Shown here piece by piece: positions 34,170 to 43,746 of a DNA stretch of 64,000 nucleotides. The notes under the pieces are model-generated. The model had not been told where the DNA came from, made no database searches, and was given only the letters and a program-made list of their open reading frames with translations. The stretch comes from Streptomyces sp. CB09001 (lineage in GTDB: Bacteria > Actinomycetota > Actinomycetes > Streptomycetales > Streptomycetaceae). The DNA is taken from assembly GCF_003369795.1 (NCBI RefSeq), contig NZ_CP026730.1:7723609-7787608 (forward strand). Direction: 5' to 3'. Each line of letters begins with the position of its first letter. Positions within the stretch are counted from its first letter, which is position 1. A program made the position numbers and the translations under genes.

Positions 34170-35882
34170 TCAGCGTGGTTCGGGAAAGCCAGCAAGGTTC
34201 AGTGGAACGGCGGACGGTTCGGCGGTGGGCGCCAGAGATTGCAGCAGCAGCCGGAAGTGCTCGCCGTCGGCGGGCCGCATGCTCAGCTCCATGCCGGCAG
34301 CCTCTCCGGCGTCGAGGGCGGCCGCCAGCCGTGCGCCGTCCTCGGTGACGGCTCGGGGGTGGAAGAAGACAACTGGGCCCAGTTCGAGATGCCGTCCGGC
34401 GAGGGTGAGGGCTAAACGCTGGCACACGCCGTGCACTGGTTGAGGTCCGTTCTCGAGGACAGCCCGCAGCGTGGGGGAGTCCTGGCCGTCGAGCGTGCAG
34501 TGGACCCTGAGCACGAACGGCGAGATGGCGCAGTGCCCCTCGATCAGCAGCCGCGCGACGCGCAGGGCTATCCGCTCGCTCGCGGCAAGGTCGCCGGGAA
34601 CGAGAAAGTACTGCTCGCAGTGGCGCTGCACGGTCTCCAGGTCCTCGACATACAGGAGCAGCTGCTCGGCCAGGTCCAGCACCGCGGCAGGCTGGGGCGG
34701 CAGGTCGCCGCCTCCGACGTCGTGCCCGTCGGCGCGGACCTGGAACCGGCCGCCGACCGCGAAGCGCCGGTGCATCTTCAGTACAGGTGCGGCGGCGGCC
34801 GGCTCAAGGCGGTGCAGGTCGTAGGCGTAGCGCAGTGAGGCAGGCTCACCAGCCGTGTCGGGAATCATCAACTGCAGCCTGTCGCCGGGCAGTTCGACAT
34901 CGACGGAGCGGCCGATGCTGCCGCGCCCCAGATGGCTCAGCGTGGCCGGGTAGGAGGCGGTGACCTGCTGATCGCTGTCGAGGAAGATGACCTCCGCGTC
35001 CCGGGCCACGGGCGGTACGGTCTGGGCCGGACGCCACCGCACCTCCACCTCGCCGTGGGCACCGGACAGCCAGTCGGGCCCGGTGAGGGTCAGACTGTCC
35101 ACCGCCGAGGGCGGCAGCACCACTTCCTCCGGCCGCCCGAATCCCAGGCTGGCCCGGACGGCGTCGGCGAGCTCCGGGCCAGATCCCCGGCCCCGGCCAG
35201 GGTGATCTCGATTGGGGAGACCTCGTGGGCGCGGGGTGCTTGCCCCGCAAGACGTGCATCACCGCATCCGCCTGCCAGGCGAAGTCCACCGTCCAGTGGT
35301 CGTCCAGGCCGTCGACCTGCCGGCCCAGCGCCTGCACCTGGGCGCCGACGTCGGCGAGACCGCCCATCAGCAGCGCCCGCTCCTGGTTGTAGACCTTCGC
35401 GGCCTTGAACAGCTGGCCGCGGGTGAACGACGCCTCCAGATCCGCGTGCACCGCCAGCCGCTCGTCCAGCTCCGCCCGGTCCATCACCTGCACCCGCACC
35501 GTGCGCCCGGAAGGCAGAGCATGCACGTACACCCGCTCGGCCGCGGTCAGCGTGCAGGGCACCACCAGAATCCATTCGAACGGGGCGTGGCGCATCGCCC
35601 GCTCGAACGACGCCTTGATCGCCGTGCGGCGGCCCTTAAACGACGCGGTCGGGAAACCGTCCGGGTAGTACTTCAGCTGAAGATCCGCACCTGCGGCCCG
35701 CTTGTGACCGTGATGTCGATGCCGTCGTCCCCGCCGCGTCCGTTGACCGTCTCCACCGTCGCCGTGGCGTCGTACATGCGGTGCACCAGGGCCTCGACGA
35801 TCCGGCCGAATCGGGGCTGCCCGATGCGCTCCCACTCAACAGCCACAGCCGCCCCCTGCTGCGCGGATCTCACACGCATCAT
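34170..35882 (-). pseudogene. restriction-endonuclease-like gene split by three frameshifts
   Basis: Three consecutive minus-strand frames together read as one protein of about 570 residues. The N-terminal part has GRIVEALVHRMYD and GRGGDDGIDI, and one base later in another frame LQLKYYPDGFP: Asp plus Q-x-K of a Mrr/PD-(D/E)XK nuclease. A single missing base at about 35680 separates them. Two more shifts near 35220 and 35190 link the middle part to a C-terminal 317-codon frame with no recognised domain. GGTGGGACG precedes the start ATG. Either the gene is dead or the sequence has indel errors. Confidence 0.65.
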
Positions 35883-36242
35883 CGTCCCACCCGGCACTGA
35901 CAACGCCAGAACGCAGGACAGCGGTTCGGCCGACCCTTCGCCTTGAGGCGAGCGGGTGCCGCCCGCGCCTACCTGAGACAGACGGTGGCAGACCGACGAC
36001 ACATCGAGGCTCCGGTTTTGGACGACGACTCGCAAGGTCATCCGTTCACAACGGGAGCCTCGATCTGTACGTAGCGGTCCTCACCGACATCGTCACCACC
36101 CCGTGACCAGCACCTTCATCCACCCTGCCAGGACTTTGGAACAGCCCTGGCCCGGCAGCGCAGCCGGGCACGCCCGTTCCAGGGAGAATCTGGCGGCTCT
36201 GGTCAGCCGTTATCACCGTGCAGCGCACTCAGGTCGCTGGTC
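35883..36242. other. intergenic, no gene recognised
   Basis: About 360 bases between the restriction-like gene and the 3' end of the next HEPN-like gene. Short frames only; no terminator stem or promoter stands out. Must contain the promoter of the downstream restriction-like gene. Confidence 0.4.
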
Positions 36243-37247
36243 TCACAGGAAATCGAAGGCGGTTTCGCTCCTGTCCTCGGGGGCGACGGGCCCGGTCCAA
36301 AAACGATGAGGCAGGGGTTTCCTGGTCTTCTGGTTGGCTTCCCACCTCTTCTTCTCCATGGCCTGGAGATCATCTGCCTTTGCCGCGCGCAGGCCCGATT
36401 CGATGACAAAGTGCCGCGCCCAGTCGTAGTCGTCGGATGTTACCTCCTCCAGGGCCCTTCCGAAGTGGTAGCGCTTGTCGCCGTTTCTGTAGGTGCGGAC
36501 CTGGGGGGTCAGGATGTGGAAGCGGGCCATGCTCGCGTAGTCGATGCCGAGACTGATGGCCAACAGAGTGTCCTGGGTGATTACCATGAAGTTGTCGAGC
36601 TTCTCCAGTCGCCTGAGACCAGGGTCCCGATACTCCCCGCGAGGCTCATCGAAAGGGGAGGGTCTCTCGCCGAAGTTGAAGGCTGACTGTCTGGTTGGCT
36701 CTTCGCCGCTCTGGTAGTTGGTCAGCAGTGCCTGGAATGCCAGGCTGAGGCCGGCCATGGCCTGGACGTAGTCGCCGATGTCGGCATGCGTTTGTGTGTC
36801 GCGCAGCAGTTGCTTGACCTCGTGCTGAGTCAGCAGGTCGACCATGTCGACGGTGTCGAGCTCGACACCGAAGATCTTGGGGGTGACCGTGGTGAAGAAA
36901 TCGACAACGGTCTCGCGGGCCTGTTCGATCTGGTGCGCGGAGGGGAAAGTTCCGTTGTGCTTGAGAGCGACGCGGGCGTCGTTGAGGCGCCTCATCTGAT
37001 CCTTCTTGGGAAGTTCATAGACTGGTTTGATCGCTTCCCAATAGCTGAGGAACTCCGCGTTCTTCTTCAAGTCCACGCCCAAATGCTGCGCGGCGAGGCC
37101 GATGAAGTTCTCCACCGCGTCGTGGAAGGACGTGATGGCCCGGGAGCGCAGTGGCGAGGGTTGCCCACTCTGCTCGACCCCCTCGCGGTACAGGTACCGG
37201 ACGTACGCGAGCCGCTGAACTGTCAGCGGATCAAGCGGCTGTGCCAT
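36243..37247 (-). CDS. hypothetical protein with HEPN-type Rx4H motif
   Basis: A 334-residue protein, lower in G+C than its neighbours. The N-terminal part is helical (SFHDAVENFIGLAAQHLGV) and ends in RRLNDARVALKHNGTFP, in which Arg92-His97 forms an Rx4H motif in the usual HEPN position after a long helix. The C-terminal 170 residues (from LLTNYQSGEE on) match nothing I know; DYASMARFHILTPQV and YHFGRALEEVT are notable blocks. TGGAG lies six bases ahead of the ATG. Its context suggests a defence-related role; the function is otherwise open. Confidence 0.7.
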   Translation of the reverse strand: MAQPLDPLTVQRLAYVRYLYREGVEQSGQPSPLRSRAITSFHDAVENFIGLAAQHLGVDLKKNAEFLSYWEAIKPVYELPKKDQMRRLNDARVALKHNGTFPSAHQIEQARETVVDFFTTVTPKIFGVELDTVDMVDLLTQHEVKQLLRDTQTHADIGDYVQAMAGLSLAFQALLTNYQSGEEPTRQSAFNFGERPSPFDEPRGEYRDPGLRRLEKLDNFMVITQDTLLAISLGIDYASMARFHILTPQVRTYRNGDKRYHFGRALEEVTSDDYDWARHFVIESGLRAAKADDLQAMEKKRWEANQKTRKPLPHRFWTGPVAPEDRSETAFDFL

Positions 37248-37649
37248 TACAACTCCAGGGGATCGTCATGTGCTTGAGAGTGTGACGGCGTGCGGAGCCC
37301 TGCTGCACCTATATTTCTGTCCGATCCGTGCAGCCCAATCGCCCAACCGCAGTTGCAGGCGCACATTTGCCCACCGCGATGGTCTACGGGGGAATGTCAC
37401 CTGGGCATCGTCGTCTGAGTGTCAGGCGTCTCAGTCCAAGGCGTCGAACAGCAACTGCTGAGCGGGGCTGGAGGAAGCAGGAGGCTGCCCTACCGGCCTC
37501 GGCCAGCGCGTGACGGCACGCGTCCCGCAGGGCGAGCATCTCGTGCCGTGCACCGTGCACCAGCCGTAGCCGAACATCTGACAGCCCAGCCGCCAGTACC
37601 CCCCGCCGTTCCAAGAGCAGAGACTCCGAAGACGGTGGGCATTGCTGGG
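37248..37649. other. intergenic, no gene recognised
   Basis: About 400 bases upstream of the HEPN-like gene. The first 120 are A+T-richer and probably hold its promoter. The remainder shows only short frames that could be further decayed WD40-gene sequence. Confidence 0.35.
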
Positions 37650-37972
37650 CGGTGGCGTCTTTACGAGGCTTCTGCCTGCAGCGGCCAACTCAGGGTGGCA
37701 AGCCCCGTCGGACCGCCGATGTGCACGTACTGCGTGCGGCCGGGGGTGCGGACGATGTTGGTGACCGGTGCCGCGGTGAGCAGGGAATGCACGAGACGCC
37801 CGGTGAGGGGCTCCCACGGCCGCATGCCGTTGCCGGCTGCCAGCAGACAGGTTCCCGGGACGTGGGGGAGCGGGGTCATGACGGCGGTTTACGGGGGTGT
37901 CTATCCGGCTGATCGGACTCCGGTCTCGAGGGTCCCAGATCACGATCTCGTGGGGCGTGGCGACGGCCACCG
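37650..37972 (-). pseudogene. WD40-repeat protein fragment
   Basis: Two minus-strand frames read WD40-like blades: VAVATPHEIVIWDPRDRSP and, after a frame change near 37875, CLLAAGNGMRPWEPLTGRLV then VTNIVRTPGR. Each has the small-residue, strand, W-D/E-P end typical of a blade. No start, no complete propeller, and a DUF3800 fragment begins right beside it on the other strand. Confidence 0.45.
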
Positions 37973-37994
37973 CGACACGGCCATCGGGCGACCG

Positions 37995-38299
37995 ACGACA
38001 AGCTCGACGTCCTGGAGCGCGGGGCCACAGCCGTGGGCGTCGTTCACGGCCTCATCAGCGGAAACCACCTCCAAGACCTGGTCCGCGGCCGATCAGTGGA
38101 CCACGCCTCTCTCCAACTCGCCGACCTGGTCGCGGGCGCAGGCCGGGCGGTTGCACGATGGCACGACGGCCAGAACGATCCTGCCGGACATGACCTTCAC
38201 CCGCTGGTGGCGCCGCTGGATGATCCCGACGGTCTGCTGACGGACGAGGATCCTGAGGACTTCGCGAGGGCCGACACTATCTGTATGAAGCGCCGCTGA
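37995..38299 (+). pseudogene. DUF3800-like C-terminal fragment
   Basis: The frame reads DDKLDVLERGATAVGVVHGL and then HASLQLADLVAGAGRAVARW, which resembles the C-terminal LQLADLVAG motif of DUF3800 (RNase H-like) proteins. The frame lacks its 5' half; an in-frame ATG-like start at 38033 would leave only 88 residues. Likely a truncated gene. Confidence 0.4.
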
Positions 38300-38621
38300 C
38301 GCCAGCGCTGCTGTCGCCCCAAGAACGTCGAGAGCTGGTGCCACGAAGTCGTGCCCGCTCGCGTCCCGTGCCCGGCTCCGGCCGCTGCTCGGCTGAAGGG
38401 GCGACCCGCCGGACTGCAGTGCCGTGGTCCGCGGTACGGCGCTGCCGCCTGTTTCGCCGATGATCATGTGTCCGCGTCAGACCTTTCTAGGCCGCCGCCG
38501 CGCCGAAGCCCTCCATCGCCAGTCTCCGGCAGACTGCCGGGCCGCCATACGACGCGCGGCGGTCACGCGCACCCCGATGTCATAATCGAGACGCATGTTT
38601 AAATTGGGATAGGAGGGACTC
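38300..38621. other. intergenic with promoter-like A+T-rich end
   Basis: About 320 bases without a gene. The final 40 bases (CATAATCGAGACGCATGTTTAAATTGG region) are A+T-rich and probably include the nucleotidase promoter; TAGGAGGG follows directly as ribosome site. Confidence 0.5.
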
Positions 38622-39551
38622 GTGCCACCCTACGAGCTTGCCAACCGCCTGGTGATCGGGATCGCCTCCAGCGCCCTCTTCGACCTCGCAGAGTCGGACA
38701 CTGTCTTCCGTGAGCAGGGAGAAGAGTCCTACCGGGCGTACCAGGAAGAACACCTGGAGGACACTCTGAGCACGGGGGTTGCCTTCCCTTTCATCCGCCG
38801 TCTGCTGTCTCTAAACGATCTGAGTTCACCCGACGATCCCCTGGTAGAGGTCATCGTCTTGTCGCGCAACGACCCCGACACCGGGCTGCGGGTCATGCGG
38901 TCCATCGAGGCGCACGGCCTGGCGATCAGCCGGGCTATTTTCATGCAGGGGCGCTCGCCCTACCGCTTCATACCGGCCCTGAACATGTCTTTGTTCCTAT
39001 CCGCGAACGAAACTGATGTCCGCGAGGCGGTCGCCCTGGGTTTGCCTGCGGGACGCGTGCTCGGTCCCGTAGCAGCCGATGACACCGGCGACCAGGATCT
39101 GCGGATCGCCTTTGACTTTGACGGAGTCCTCGCCGACGACTCCTCGGAGCAGGTCTTCCAAGCCGATGGCATCGAAGGCTTCCGTTCCCACGAGAGCGTG
39201 AACGCTGCGACGCCGCACGATCCGGGCCCGCTGCGAGACTTCCTCGCCAACGTCAACCGGCTCCAGCGGCGCGAAGAAGAGCAACGGACCACAGACCCGG
39301 ACTACAAGATCCGCGTTCACGTCTCACTTGTCACCGCTCGCAACGCACCTGCCCACGAACGCGCGGTGCGCAGCCTGAAGGGATGGGGCGTGACCGTCAA
39401 CGACGCCTTCTTCCTCGGTGGCATAGACAAGAGCAAGATCATGCAAGTGCTCAAGCCCCATATCTTCTTCGACGATCAGGTTAGCCACTTGGCCGGAACC
39501 TCCCGAAGCACCCCCAGCGTGCACGTTCCCTTCGGCAAAATGAACGAATGA
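38622..39551 (+). CDS. 5'-nucleotidase, cytosolic NT5-like
   Basis: A 309-residue protein of the bacterial 5'-nucleotidase (NT5C1-like, PF06189-type) family. RNDPDTGLRVMRSIEAHGL is the conserved block after the first third, IAFDFDGVLADDSSE (about 163-177) carries the DxD nucleophile, and VTARNAPAHERAVRSLKGW plus IFFDDQVSHL complete the HAD-like core. It should dephosphorylate nucleoside monophosphates. GTG start with GGAGGG five bases ahead. In a region full of nucleases and HEPN proteins a role in nucleotide depletion during phage attack is thinkable, but this is only context. Confidence 0.88.
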   Translation: MPPYELANRLVIGIASSALFDLAESDTVFREQGEESYRAYQEEHLEDTLSTGVAFPFIRRLLSLNDLSSPDDPLVEVIVLSRNDPDTGLRVMRSIEAHGLAISRAIFMQGRSPYRFIPALNMSLFLSANETDVREAVALGLPAGRVLGPVAADDTGDQDLRIAFDFDGVLADDSSEQVFQADGIEGFRSHESVNAATPHDPGPLRDFLANVNRLQRREEEQRTTDPDYKIRVHVSLVTARNAPAHERAVRSLKGWGVTVNDAFFLGGIDKSKIMQVLKPHIFFDDQVSHLAGTSRSTPSVHVPFGKMNE

Positions 39552-39735
39552 GATCCGGAGGGAGGGACCTTTCCCGCGACGCTTCGGCCACCGCTACGGG
39601 CTGCAGGACGCAGTGAAGGATCTCTTGGCCAGGGTCTTGGCATAGGTGCATGCGCCAGCGAGGGGAGAGGCTGCTGCTCGCCGGCGCATACGGCTGCCGA
39701 CAGCCCAGGCTGAGCGATCACGCAGTCTGGCCCGC

Positions 39736-42036
39736 TCATCCCGGTCTCTGGTCGGACGGGGCGTCGGCTTCCAACGAGGCATCCAGGACGCAGACATGGG
39801 TGGTGATGCCTTGCTTTGCCAGATCGGCTGCTTGCTGATGGAGGTCTTGCCGGAGCCGGTCCAGGTTACGGCGGGCTGACTGCGCGCGTCGGCTGTCGCC
39901 GGTGTCCCAGGCGCTGCCGACGAAGTAGACAGCCACATACACGCCCGTCGTCCCTTCCGGGCCCTGCAGGTAGCGCAGGCCGAGCTGGTCCCGGATGGCG
40001 GTGACCACCTGTCTGTGCCAACTGCACTTCACCTCGCCAGGCACGGACAGCGCCTGGTCACCGGTGGTGTGGGCGACGGCCAGCAGGTCGGGTATGTCGC
40101 CATCGGTTTTCGCCAGGCGCGGGTTGATCTCGACCTCCCGCAAGACGGCCGCCCTCTCCCGCAGCCGACGCTCCAGCTCACGGGCCAGCCAGGTCGACAC
40201 CTCGCGCTCTTCCGCGGGCACATAGCTGATCCAGTCGTTGTCCCGGCGCTGGCGATGCCAGAGCTGGGCGCGCAGCGCCCGGTCGGCACGCAGGTCGTCA
40301 GCGATGTCCCCCAGCGCTTCGGCGATCACGGCAGCGAGCTGTTCCCGGGAGCCGATGATCCGGCGGGAGGGTGAGGTGAGGACCTCGCGTATCTCCTGGA
40401 CAGTGGGTGGCCGCCACGCCTGAGCTCGCGCGGTGTCCCGCATCTGCGCCGCGTCCGCCTGCAGCCACACGCTTCCGGTCTGTGAGGCGAGGTCGTCCAG
40501 GATGGCGGCGTTGTCCAGGGAGGGCTGCGCGATGAGCGGGCCCACAACGGTGGAGGCGAATTCGTCGACAGGGCTGCTGCGTACGATGCGACCGGGAGCC
40601 ACCTGCTGCCGAGGAAGTGCCCGGCGCGCCCACAGGTACAGCCGTCCGCGCTGCGACGGGGTCAGAGCGGACCAGGCGTGGTACGCGCTCCTGTGGGCCT
40701 GGTCGATGATGTCCCGCGCGAGCTGGACGTCGTCCTCGAAAATCTTGATCAGGCTGTTGAACACGGACGTCGTCATCGGGCATGCGGCCAGGCAGGCACC
40801 TGATGCCACTGCGGTGTCCCGGTCCGCGGAGGCATCCGTGTCGTTGTCCGCGCAGGCGGCAACGCTGCGGTGCAGCAGACCGAGGGCCGTCTCGGCCGTC
40901 TCTGCGGGCAGCGCTGCGGCGGCGATGTCGAGAAGCGCGGCCAGGGCTTGGCCCGAGGGGTGCCGCCCCTCGTTGAGGCGGTCCAATGCCTGAGCACTGA
41001 GCTGCGGCAGTCGCATATGCCTTTGCTGGAAGGCGACGGCAGCCACGTCCGAGGTCATCGTCTGCGCGAGAAACGCGATCGTGGCGCCCTCGTCGTACGC
41101 GGCGGCCCGCTTAAGCGCCGAAGACAGCAGTATGTAGCCGCCCGGCACCTCCCACAGCCCCGGCAGCCACTGCAGCCAGTGCGCGGCCGGCACACGGTCG
41201 AGCAGGGTGCGATCGCAGGCCTCGATCACCTGGCAGGCGTCGGTGATGAGGTCGGCTCTGACCTCGTCCGTGGCGTCCGGGCCGGTACACAAAAACGACA
41301 GGGCCCGCTCGGCGACGGCATGTTGCTGGGCTTCGGTCAGGGCCGGCCAGGCGGGTACAGGCCGTGGTCCGCCCGAAACGGCCACATCACGGTGCAAGGC
41401 TCGCATCAATGCGGCGAACTCCGTCTCGCCCAGGGCATCTTCGGCGCTCCAGTGCCGACTGTCGCCTCGTCCGGGCACCTGCCGCTGATGGGCGCGTTCG
41501 GCGCGCGTGGTGGGAGCGAAGCGCGCGGCCAGAGCCTCCCACCGTGGGGTGGCTGCCTCGGCCGCAGCAACGACTCGGGCTGCGTCCTGTTCATCGACGG
41601 CGTCCGCCAGCACATCCAGGGCGAAGAACGCCGGTGCGCTGCTGACGTGCTCCGCCCTGACTTGTCGCAGGTCCTCCAGCCACCACTCGACATCCTCGAC
41701 GCGCAGCATGCCCACGTCCCGCATCCGCGCCGCGACCGCGTACCCGTTCCCCGCCTGATGCACCAGATCCTTCACCAGCTGCTGGCGGCGCTCCGGCTTC
41801 AGCGCGGTGATCTCCTCGGCACTGACCCCCTGCAGCGAGCGATTCGCGGCCCACTGCGCATCCAGCAGCCTTGCGCCCGCACGCCACGCACTGCTGCCGA
41901 CCGGAGAAGACTGGACGGCTACCCAGGCGGGGCGGCCGAGCATCCGCCGCACCGCAGGATTCGCATGAGCACCCGAGGAGAGGGGTGCCGCCCATGCGTC
42001 AAGATCTTCGATGCTGCACCGGCTCGCCCACACCAC
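39736..42036 (-). CDS. large helical protein with C-terminal PD-(D/E)XK nuclease-like domain
   Basis: A 766-residue protein. The first 600 residues are alanine-rich, helical and match no family I recognise. Near residues 635-675 the text EINPRLAKTDGDIPDLLAVA and then LSVPGEVKCSWH gives D...ExK, the core of a PD-(D/E)XK nuclease, followed by QLGLRYLQGPEGTTGVYVAV typical of the later strands. The GTG at 42036 was chosen for GAGGAG nine bases ahead; the open frame extends to 44139 but that part lies wholly over the opposite helicase gene. Divergent from a UvrD-like helicase with 60 bases between starts; the two may act as a nuclease-helicase pair. Confidence 0.75.
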   Translation of the reverse strand: MVWASRCSIEDLDAWAAPLSSGAHANPAVRRMLGRPAWVAVQSSPVGSSAWRAGARLLDAQWAANRSLQGVSAEEITALKPERRQQLVKDLVHQAGNGYAVAARMRDVGMLRVEDVEWWLEDLRQVRAEHVSSAPAFFALDVLADAVDEQDAARVVAAAEAATPRWEALAARFAPTTRAERAHQRQVPGRGDSRHWSAEDALGETEFAALMRALHRDVAVSGGPRPVPAWPALTEAQQHAVAERALSFLCTGPDATDEVRADLITDACQVIEACDRTLLDRVPAAHWLQWLPGLWEVPGGYILLSSALKRAAAYDEGATIAFLAQTMTSDVAAVAFQQRHMRLPQLSAQALDRLNEGRHPSGQALAALLDIAAAALPAETAETALGLLHRSVAACADNDTDASADRDTAVASGACLAACPMTTSVFNSLIKIFEDDVQLARDIIDQAHRSAYHAWSALTPSQRGRLYLWARRALPRQQVAPGRIVRSSPVDEFASTVVGPLIAQPSLDNAAILDDLASQTGSVWLQADAAQMRDTARAQAWRPPTVQEIREVLTSPSRRIIGSREQLAAVIAEALGDIADDLRADRALRAQLWHRQRRDNDWISYVPAEEREVSTWLARELERRLRERAAVLREVEINPRLAKTDGDIPDLLAVAHTTGDQALSVPGEVKCSWHRQVVTAIRDQLGLRYLQGPEGTTGVYVAVYFVGSAWDTGDSRRAQSARRNLDRLRQDLHQQAADLAKQGITTHVCVLDASLEADAPSDQRPG

Positions 42037-42096
42037 CCCAGCCCATCTCCTCGCGGCCGTCGGGCACTGCCTGACCCGCACCTCCGGAGCCGCGCC

Positions 42097-43578
42097 GTGC
42101 TGAACCCGACCGACGAACAGGCTGCCGCGGCCGACGCCTTCCACGCCGGCGAACACCTGGCCCTGCAAGCCGGCGCGGGCACCGGCAAGACCACCACCCT
42201 GACCCAGCTCGCCCACGCCACCCAGCGCCGCGGCCGCTACCTCGCCTACAACCGGGCCATCGCCCAGGACGCCACCAGGCGCTTCCCCAAAAGCGTCTTG
42301 TGCAAGACCGCCCACGCCCTGGCCTACGCCGTCGTCGGGCACCGCTACGCCAGCCGCCTGGGCGCCCCCCGCCGCCCCGCCTGGCAGACCGGCCAAGCGC
42401 TCGGCATCACCAAAGCCATCCGCGTCGGAGAACGCGACCTGTCCCAAAAGACCCTCTCCTATGTCACCCTGCGCACCGTGGCCCGCTTCTGCCACACCGC
42501 CGACGCGACGATCACCCGCCACCACATCCCCCAGCTGCGCGGCCTGGAAGAGCCCGGCCTGCACGCGCAACTCGCCGCGCACCTCGTCCCGTTCGCCCGC
42601 AAGGCATGGCTGGACCTGCAGCACCCCGACGACGGCGCCGTCCGCTTCGACCACGACCACTACCTCAAGCTCTGGGCCCTCACCCAGCCGAAGGTCGACG
42701 CCGACTTCCTGCTCCTCGACGAGGCCCAGGACACCAACCCCGTCGTCGAGAAGATCTTCCTTGCCCAATGCGACCACGCCCAGCTGGTCATGGTCGGCGA
42801 CTCCGCTCAGGCCATCTACCACTGGCGCGGCGCCAAAGACGTCATGGCCGGCTTCGACGGCACCCAGCTTGCCCTTTCCCGGTCCTTCCGCTTCGGCCCC
42901 CGCCTCGCCGAGGAAGCCAACCGCTGGCTGTACCTGGCCGACGCCCCCATCCGTCTCACCGGCGCCGACACCGTGCCCACCGAACTCGGCCCCGTCACCC
43001 GGCCTGACGCGGTCCTGTGCCGTACCAACGTCGGCGCCATGGCCCAGGTCATGGAGCTGCTGTCCGACGGACACCGGGTCGCGCTGGCCGGGGGAGGAGA
43101 CAGCCTGCGTGCTCTGGCCGTGGCAGCCCGCGACCTCAAAGAAGGACGCCGCACCACCCACCCCGAACTGGTTCTGTTCACCACCTGGGGCGATCTGCAG
43201 GACTACGCCGCCTACGACCCCGCCGGCCGCGATCTGCAACCCCTGGTCGACCTGGTCGACACCCATGGCGCGTACGCCATCCTGGCCGCCGTGGCCCATC
43301 CCGCGCCCGAAGACCAGGCCGAGGTGACCGTCTCCACCGCGCACAAGGCCAAAGGCCGGGAATGGGCGCAGGTGAAGATCGCCGACGACTTCACCCCACC
43401 CTCCGACGGGCCGCCGCACGACACGGGGCAGGGAACCGTCCGCCGGATCGACGACAAGGAGGCCTGCTTGGCCTACGTAGCCGTCACCCGTACCCGGCAC
43501 CGCCTCGACATCGGCGGCCTGTCCTGGATCAACGAGCATCCGCAAGAAGCATCGGCCGGTCCTCAGCCACCGCGGTGA
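42097..43578 (+). CDS. UvrD/PcrA-like superfamily 1 helicase
   Basis: A 493-residue SF1 helicase. ALQAGAGTGKTTTLTQL (Walker A, residues 22-38), FLLLDEAQDTNPVVEK (Walker B/DEXQD), LVMVGDSAQAIYHWRGA (motif III), VTVSTAHKAKGREWAQV (motif V) and LAYVAVTRTRHRLDIGG (motif VI) are all intact, so it is probably active. It is shorter than housekeeping UvrD (about 720 residues) and similar in size to the helicases of nuclease-helicase defence pairs. GTG start; GGAG ten bases ahead. It faces the nuclease-like gene divergently. Confidence 0.9.
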   Translation: MLNPTDEQAAAADAFHAGEHLALQAGAGTGKTTTLTQLAHATQRRGRYLAYNRAIAQDATRRFPKSVLCKTAHALAYAVVGHRYASRLGAPRRPAWQTGQALGITKAIRVGERDLSQKTLSYVTLRTVARFCHTADATITRHHIPQLRGLEEPGLHAQLAAHLVPFARKAWLDLQHPDDGAVRFDHDHYLKLWALTQPKVDADFLLLDEAQDTNPVVEKIFLAQCDHAQLVMVGDSAQAIYHWRGAKDVMAGFDGTQLALSRSFRFGPRLAEEANRWLYLADAPIRLTGADTVPTELGPVTRPDAVLCRTNVGAMAQVMELLSDGHRVALAGGGDSLRALAVAARDLKEGRRTTHPELVLFTTWGDLQDYAAYDPAGRDLQPLVDLVDTHGAYAILAAVAHPAPEDQAEVTVSTAHKAKGREWAQVKIADDFTPPSDGPPHDTGQGTVRRIDDKEACLAYVAVTRTRHRLDIGGLSWINEHPQEASAGPQPPR

Positions 43579-43746
43579 TGCCCAGGGCGGGTTCCGGGCC
43601 TTTGGAGCCTCCGCCGGGAAGATGCACGGGAGCAGCGTTACGGATTGCAAGGGACGGGCGGCTGCCTCTGTCGATGACGGCGCAGGCGAGAAGCCCTCAA
43701 TGGCAGCCCGCTGTCCACAGACAGCCCCCGGCAGGCTTCTTGAGCT

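Noticed and set aside
37419..38240. 273-codon plus-strand frame as a gene
   Set aside because: Low-complexity Arg/Pro text that overlaps better-supported WD40 and DUF3800 fragments in other frames.
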